From: Candidatus Pacearchaeota archaeon
GTDB taxonomy: Archaea; Nanobdellota; Nanobdellia; Pacearchaeales; GW2011-AR1
DNA: 6,780 bases
Direction of reading: 5' to 3'
NCBI GenBank assembly: GCA_017609045.1
Contig: JAFCES010000017.1
Coordinates: 1 to 6,780, forward strand
Made by a program: the position numbers and the translations under genes. Positions 3,680 through 6,780 of this stretch are shown piece by piece (the first letter of the stretch is position 1; each line of letters opens with the position of its first letter). The notes beneath the pieces were generated by a model. That model saw only the letters and a program-made list of their open reading frames with translations. It ran no database searches and had not been told where the DNA came from.

Positions 3680-5530
3680 ATGTTGAAAGTGAAAGGAAAA
3701 AGAGGGCAGTTGTCTATATATATTATTATTGCCATAGTTATTGTTGCAATAATTGCAGGATATTTTTTGTTAAGAGAAAGGCTGGTTGTAAGAGAATTGC
3801 CTGCTGAGTTTAAGCCTGTTGAAGAGTATTTTCTTGGCTGTATTGAAGGAAGAGTTGAGTCTGGAGTAGAAATTTTAGGAGAAAGAGCAGGATATATTTA
3901 CCCTCCAGAATTTGAGCCGGGAAACGAGTATAGTCCTTTTTCTAGCCAGTTAGATTTTTTTGGTTCTGCTGTACCTTATTGGTATTATATTTCTGCAAAT
4001 AATCTTGTAAAAGAACAAGTTCCTTCTAAAAGTGAGATGGAAGAGCAGTTGGAGAGGTATCTTGTTGATTTAAAATGTGATTTTTCTGATTTTGAGAAAA
4101 GGGGTTTTATAGTTGATTTAGGAGAAATAAAGGCAGAGGTTGACATTAAAAATAATGATATAGATGTTAGTGTTAAAGCTGACTTGGATATTAGTTTTGA
4201 AGAGCAGTCAGCTAGAATTACAACACATGATGTAAATGTAAAAACTAGGTTGGGTAATTTTTATGATTTAGCTTTAAATATTTATAATAAAGAGAAGCAG
4301 GAAGCTTTTCTTGAACAATATGCTGTAGACGTCTTAAGATTATATGCTCCTGTTGATGGTGTAGAAATTTCCTGCGCTCCAAAAATATGGATACCTCAAG
4401 AGATTGTTTCTGAGTTGCAGGAAGCTTTAGAAGCTAATATACAGGCTATAAAGTTGAGAGGAGATTATTATAGACTTTCAAGTGAAGAAAATAGGTATTT
4501 TGTTGTTGATATGGAGAGTGATGAAAGTGTTAATTTTATCTATAATAGAGATTGGCCTTCAAGAATTGAAATATGGCCTGTTGAGGCTGATGTTATGATA
4601 GCTGAACCTGTTGGTTTGCAAGAAGGGCTTGGTGTTCTAGGTTTTTGTTATGTTCCTTATCATTTTGTTTATGATTGGTATTTTCCTGTTTTAATTCAGG
4701 TTCATGATAATAAAGAGATGTTTCAGTTTCCTGTGGCTGTTGTTATTAACAAGAATGTTGAGAGAGAGGCTCTTCCTGGACATGCTGTTTTGGGTAGAGA
4801 TATAGAGTTATGCCAGTATAGAAATACAGAAGTTATAGTTTATACATATGATACAAAGTTAAATCCAGTAGAGGCAGACATAGATTTCAAGTGTTTTGAC
4901 ACTGCTTGTGAAATCGGGGAAACTCGGGTTGAAGGAGGAGAGGCTGTTTTATCTGCGAAATTTCCTCAATGCGTAAATGGTTTTATTATAGCTAAGGCAG
5001 AGGGATATGTAACTAAAAAGCATATTATTTCTACAAATCAGCCAGGAATAGCTGATGTTATTTTAGATAAACTTTATGATATAGAATTAGAAGTGAAGAT
5101 AGATGGGAAAGAGCCAGAATCTGCTATTGTTTACTTCACTTCTATAGAGCATAGTGCTACTGCTTTATGGCCTGAACAAAAATCAATAAAGTTAAGTGAA
5201 GGCCTTTACAATGTAACTTTACAAGTTTATGGAAATTCTAGTTTGGTGTTCCCCTCAACCACAAGAAGAAAGTGTGTAGAGGTGCCAAGTCCTGGCTTGC
5301 TTGGCTTATTTGGCAGAACAAGAGAGCAGTGCTTTGACATAGAGATGCCTTCACAAACTGTAACAAGTGTCTTAATTGGAGGTGGAAAAACTCAAGATTA
5401 CTTTACAGAAGATAGGCTTGAGAGAGGTAAACTTGAGATTATAGGGCAGAGCTTAGATTTCCCAAAAAGCTTAGAAGATTTAGGAAAAAATTATGAGTTA
5501 TTTGAAACTAAAACCATAAGTGTTGTTTAA
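3680..5530 (+). CDS. Large membrane-anchored extracellular protein with prepilin-like N-terminus, unknown function
   Basis: I do not recognise a named family; the style recalls uncharacterised DPANN surface proteins. The 616-residue protein starts with a basic segment ending KRGQLS (residues 7-12), then one hydrophobic helix (about 12-31). This resembles archaeal class III (prepilin) signals cleaved at G|Q, although the Glu usual at mature position 5 is a Tyr here. The rest is predicted to be outside the cell: a mixed region about 40-135 (including GYIYPP, 71-76, and VPYWYYISANNLV, 98-110), a beta-rich part about 140-190, a helical part about 195-260, and a conserved-looking VPYHFVYDWYFPVLIQ (325-340). 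Residues 375-470 resemble an Ig-like/carboxypeptidase-regulatory beta sandwich with C405, C410 and C431. Ten cysteines suggest disulfides. Likely N-glycosylation sequons occur at N511 and N519. Leaderless promoter at 3648-3658. The next gene starts directly after its TAA. Confidence 0.85.
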   Translation: MLKVKGKRGQLSIYIIIAIVIVAIIAGYFLLRERLVVRELPAEFKPVEEYFLGCIEGRVESGVEILGERAGYIYPPEFEPGNEYSPFSSQLDFFGSAVPYWYYISANNLVKEQVPSKSEMEEQLERYLVDLKCDFSDFEKRGFIVDLGEIKAEVDIKNNDIDVSVKADLDISFEEQSARITTHDVNVKTRLGNFYDLALNIYNKEKQEAFLEQYAVDVLRLYAPVDGVEISCAPKIWIPQEIVSELQEALEANIQAIKLRGDYYRLSSEENRYFVVDMESDESVNFIYNRDWPSRIEIWPVEADVMIAEPVGLQEGLGVLGFCYVPYHFVYDWYFPVLIQVHDNKEMFQFPVAVVINKNVEREALPGHAVLGRDIELCQYRNTEVIVYTYDTKLNPVEADIDFKCFDTACEIGETRVEGGEAVLSAKFPQCVNGFIIAKAEGYVTKKHIISTNQPGIADVILDKLYDIELEVKIDGKEPESAIVYFTSIEHSATALWPEQKSIKLSEGLYNVTLQVYGNSSLVFPSTTRRKCVEVPSPGLLGLFGRTREQCFDIEMPSQTVTSVLIGGGKTQDYFTEDRLERGKLEIIGQSLDFPKSLEDLGKNYELFETKTISVV

Positions 5531-6780
5531 ATGAAAACTGAAGTTAAAGGAAAAAAGAGAATCTTGCTAGTGATGAGTTTCTTATTTGTAATGTTAATTA
5601 TGTTAGATTTATTAGCTGTATCGGTGTCTGCTTTAGATGGCTCTTTTTCTAGGACAAGAGTGCAGAGATATCAGCCGAATTTTTTTGGTGTTTATGGAAG
5701 ACAAGAAGCTAGTATGTACTGGCCTATACTTGCAGATAGAGAAAAGTGTGAGGCAAGGCAGGACTTTATAGTACAGATTGCTCCTGGTGGATGTCAGCCA
5801 GCTGTTGTGAGGAGTGATATTTTAGAAGAGCAGAATGTTCCTGTTTTTTGTAGGTTGGATGCTTTGAAGTTAAATCCTTTAATAGATGTTGAAGCTATAG
5901 ACAGAATTATTCCTTCTGCTAAAGAGTATCCGCAAGAAATAGCTGGTATAGGATATCATCCTGCTCGAGCTGCTTTAAGAAGTTATGATAAGCTTTTAGG
6001 AAGTCCGCTTATTAATAATATAGGTTATTTAGTTGTAGTTTTGAAAAGGCAAGAAGCAGAGAGGGAGATGCCTGATTATATACAGGCTAACCTAACTGCT
6101 TATCTAAGATATGATATGGCTAATGCCTGGGGTGTTGGAAGAAGTGAGTATTTTCTTCCTGTTTTAAGTGATGAGGAGTGGCAGAGAGACTATAAGAAAT
6201 ATGAGTTTTGGAGAGGAAAAGGTTTCTTAAGAGCTGAATGGATAGAGGGAGATAGAGCTGAAATAGGAGTTTATACTGATGCTAATACAAAAGTTGCAAG
6301 CAAGATAATTGAGAGAGGAAGGACTTCTGATGATATATACTTGCCTGGATATTATTGTTTAGCTGGAATGCAGATTAAAGTTAGAGATATAGCAAGCCCT
6401 GAAATTTCAGCTAGACTTCAAGTTAATGAGGATGAGATTGAGGTGAGGAAAGGAAGCAGGTTTTTTGATGATATGTGTTATATTAGAGATATAGAGAGTT
6501 ACGGAGGAGGAGCTGGTACTGTAAGTATAAGTTGTAGAGGTGAAAAAGCTGTATTGAGCTTGAATTTTGCTGATGTGACTTTGAAAATAAGAGATGAGGA
6601 GCCAGAGAAGTTTTCAGTAGGTGATAAAGTTGCAGTAGATAAACTTGACGGTAAAAATGTTTATCTAGCTTATGTTGGTGAGTTACCTCGCTCAATTCAA
6701 GAACCTGAAGCTGAAGATGAGAGAAAGTTTGTTGTTTTGATTAAGACGAGCGAAAGTCAGGAAGAGTTTTTAAGAAAACT
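5531..6780 (+). CDS. Secreted cysteine-containing protein of unknown function, 3'-truncated by window edge
   Basis: The frame is open from the ATG at 5531, immediately after the preceding stop, to the window end, giving at least 416 residues; the true protein is longer. Residues 1-10 are basic, 11-34 hydrophobic, and SVSA-LDG (31-37) is a good signal peptidase I site, so it should be exported by Sec. The mature part is distinctive: an early segment YWPILADREKCEARQDF (63-79), IAPGGCQPAVVRSDILEEQN (83-102), VPVFCRLDALKLNPLIDVEA (103-122), a Trp/Tyr-rich region about 200-240, and from about 270 beta-rich sequence with C276, C316 and C335, ending with VGDKVAVDKLDGKNVYLAYV (363-382), which suggests another small beta domain. 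Six cysteines are visible. No catalytic motif is recognised. No Shine-Dalgarno sits at the junction, so translation probably depends on coupling to the upstream gene. The pair most likely forms one envelope complex. Confidence 0.85.
   Translation, partial: MKTEVKGKKRILLVMSFLFVMLIMLDLLAVSVSALDGSFSRTRVQRYQPNFFGVYGRQEASMYWPILADREKCEARQDFIVQIAPGGCQPAVVRSDILEEQNVPVFCRLDALKLNPLIDVEAIDRIIPSAKEYPQEIAGIGYHPARAALRSYDKLLGSPLINNIGYLVVVLKRQEAEREMPDYIQANLTAYLRYDMANAWGVGRSEYFLPVLSDEEWQRDYKKYEFWRGKGFLRAEWIEGDRAEIGVYTDANTKVASKIIERGRTSDDIYLPGYYCLAGMQIKVRDIASPEISARLQVNEDEIEVRKGSRFFDDMCYIRDIESYGGGAGTVSISCRGEKAVLSLNFADVTLKIRDEEPEKFSVGDKVAVDKLDGKNVYLAYVGELPRSIQEPEAEDERKFVVLIKTSESQEEFLRK

Noticed and set aside
6483..6695. 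Minus-strand open frame, Leu/Gln/His-rich
   Set aside because: It lies inside the open secreted-protein gene on the plus strand and has odd composition with no promoter.
1..6780. CRISPR arrays, insertion sequences, inteins, phage or toxin-antitoxin genes
   Set aside because: No regularly spaced direct repeats, terminal inverted repeats, transposase or intein motifs, or recognised defence proteins were seen by eye on either strand.

Overview
The window looks like a piece of a compact, AT-rich archaeal genome, most likely a DPANN lineage of the Woesearchaeota/Pacearchaeota/Nanoarchaeota type. The archaeal assignment rests on direct observations: an archaeal-type phosphoglycerate mutase, a Gins51 replication subunit, an RPA-like short SSB, the archaeal/eukaryotic ribosomal proteins eS1 and eL42, two tRNA genes without encoded CCA that carry introns at the archaeal 37/38 site with bulge-helix-bulge geometry, and TATA-box promoters. 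The DPANN placement is inference from AT-richness, short genes and the style of the two surface proteins.

Layout. Positions 1-1423 (+) hold the 3' part of an ApgM-type phosphoglycerate mutase gene, overlapping by ATGA a gene for the GINS subunit Gins51. A short AT-rich convergent intergenic region (1424-1478) follows. On the minus strand, 1479-1844 encodes an OB-fold SSB with an acidic tail, with its own TATA box and a Shine-Dalgarno site. Next come tRNA-Thr(TGT) with a 29-nt intron (1959-2061, -), and a two-gene ribosomal operon, eL42 then eS1 (2986 down to 2101, -). A roughly 190-nt spacer contains a membrane-protein-like reading frame with no usable start codon. It is followed by a 67-residue two-helix membrane protein (3209-3412, -) and tRNA-Val(GAC) with an 18-nt intron (3508-3600, -).

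The right half (3680 to the window edge, +) is a tandem of two genes for large envelope proteins of unknown function. The first has a prepilin-like KRGQLS start and one N-terminal membrane helix. The second begins immediately after the first one's stop codon, has a Sec signal peptide, and runs off the window. This is the least explained part and the best candidate for an undescribed system.

Regulation is unusually legible. Three protein genes (eL42, the 67-aa membrane protein, the first envelope gene) have a TTTAAA/TTTATA core centred 26.5 nt before the A of ATG, so their mRNAs should be leaderless. Both tRNAs have the core centred 28.5 nt before G1. The SSB gene differs: applying the same spacing places its transcript start at the first G of a GGAGGT Shine-Dalgarno sequence.
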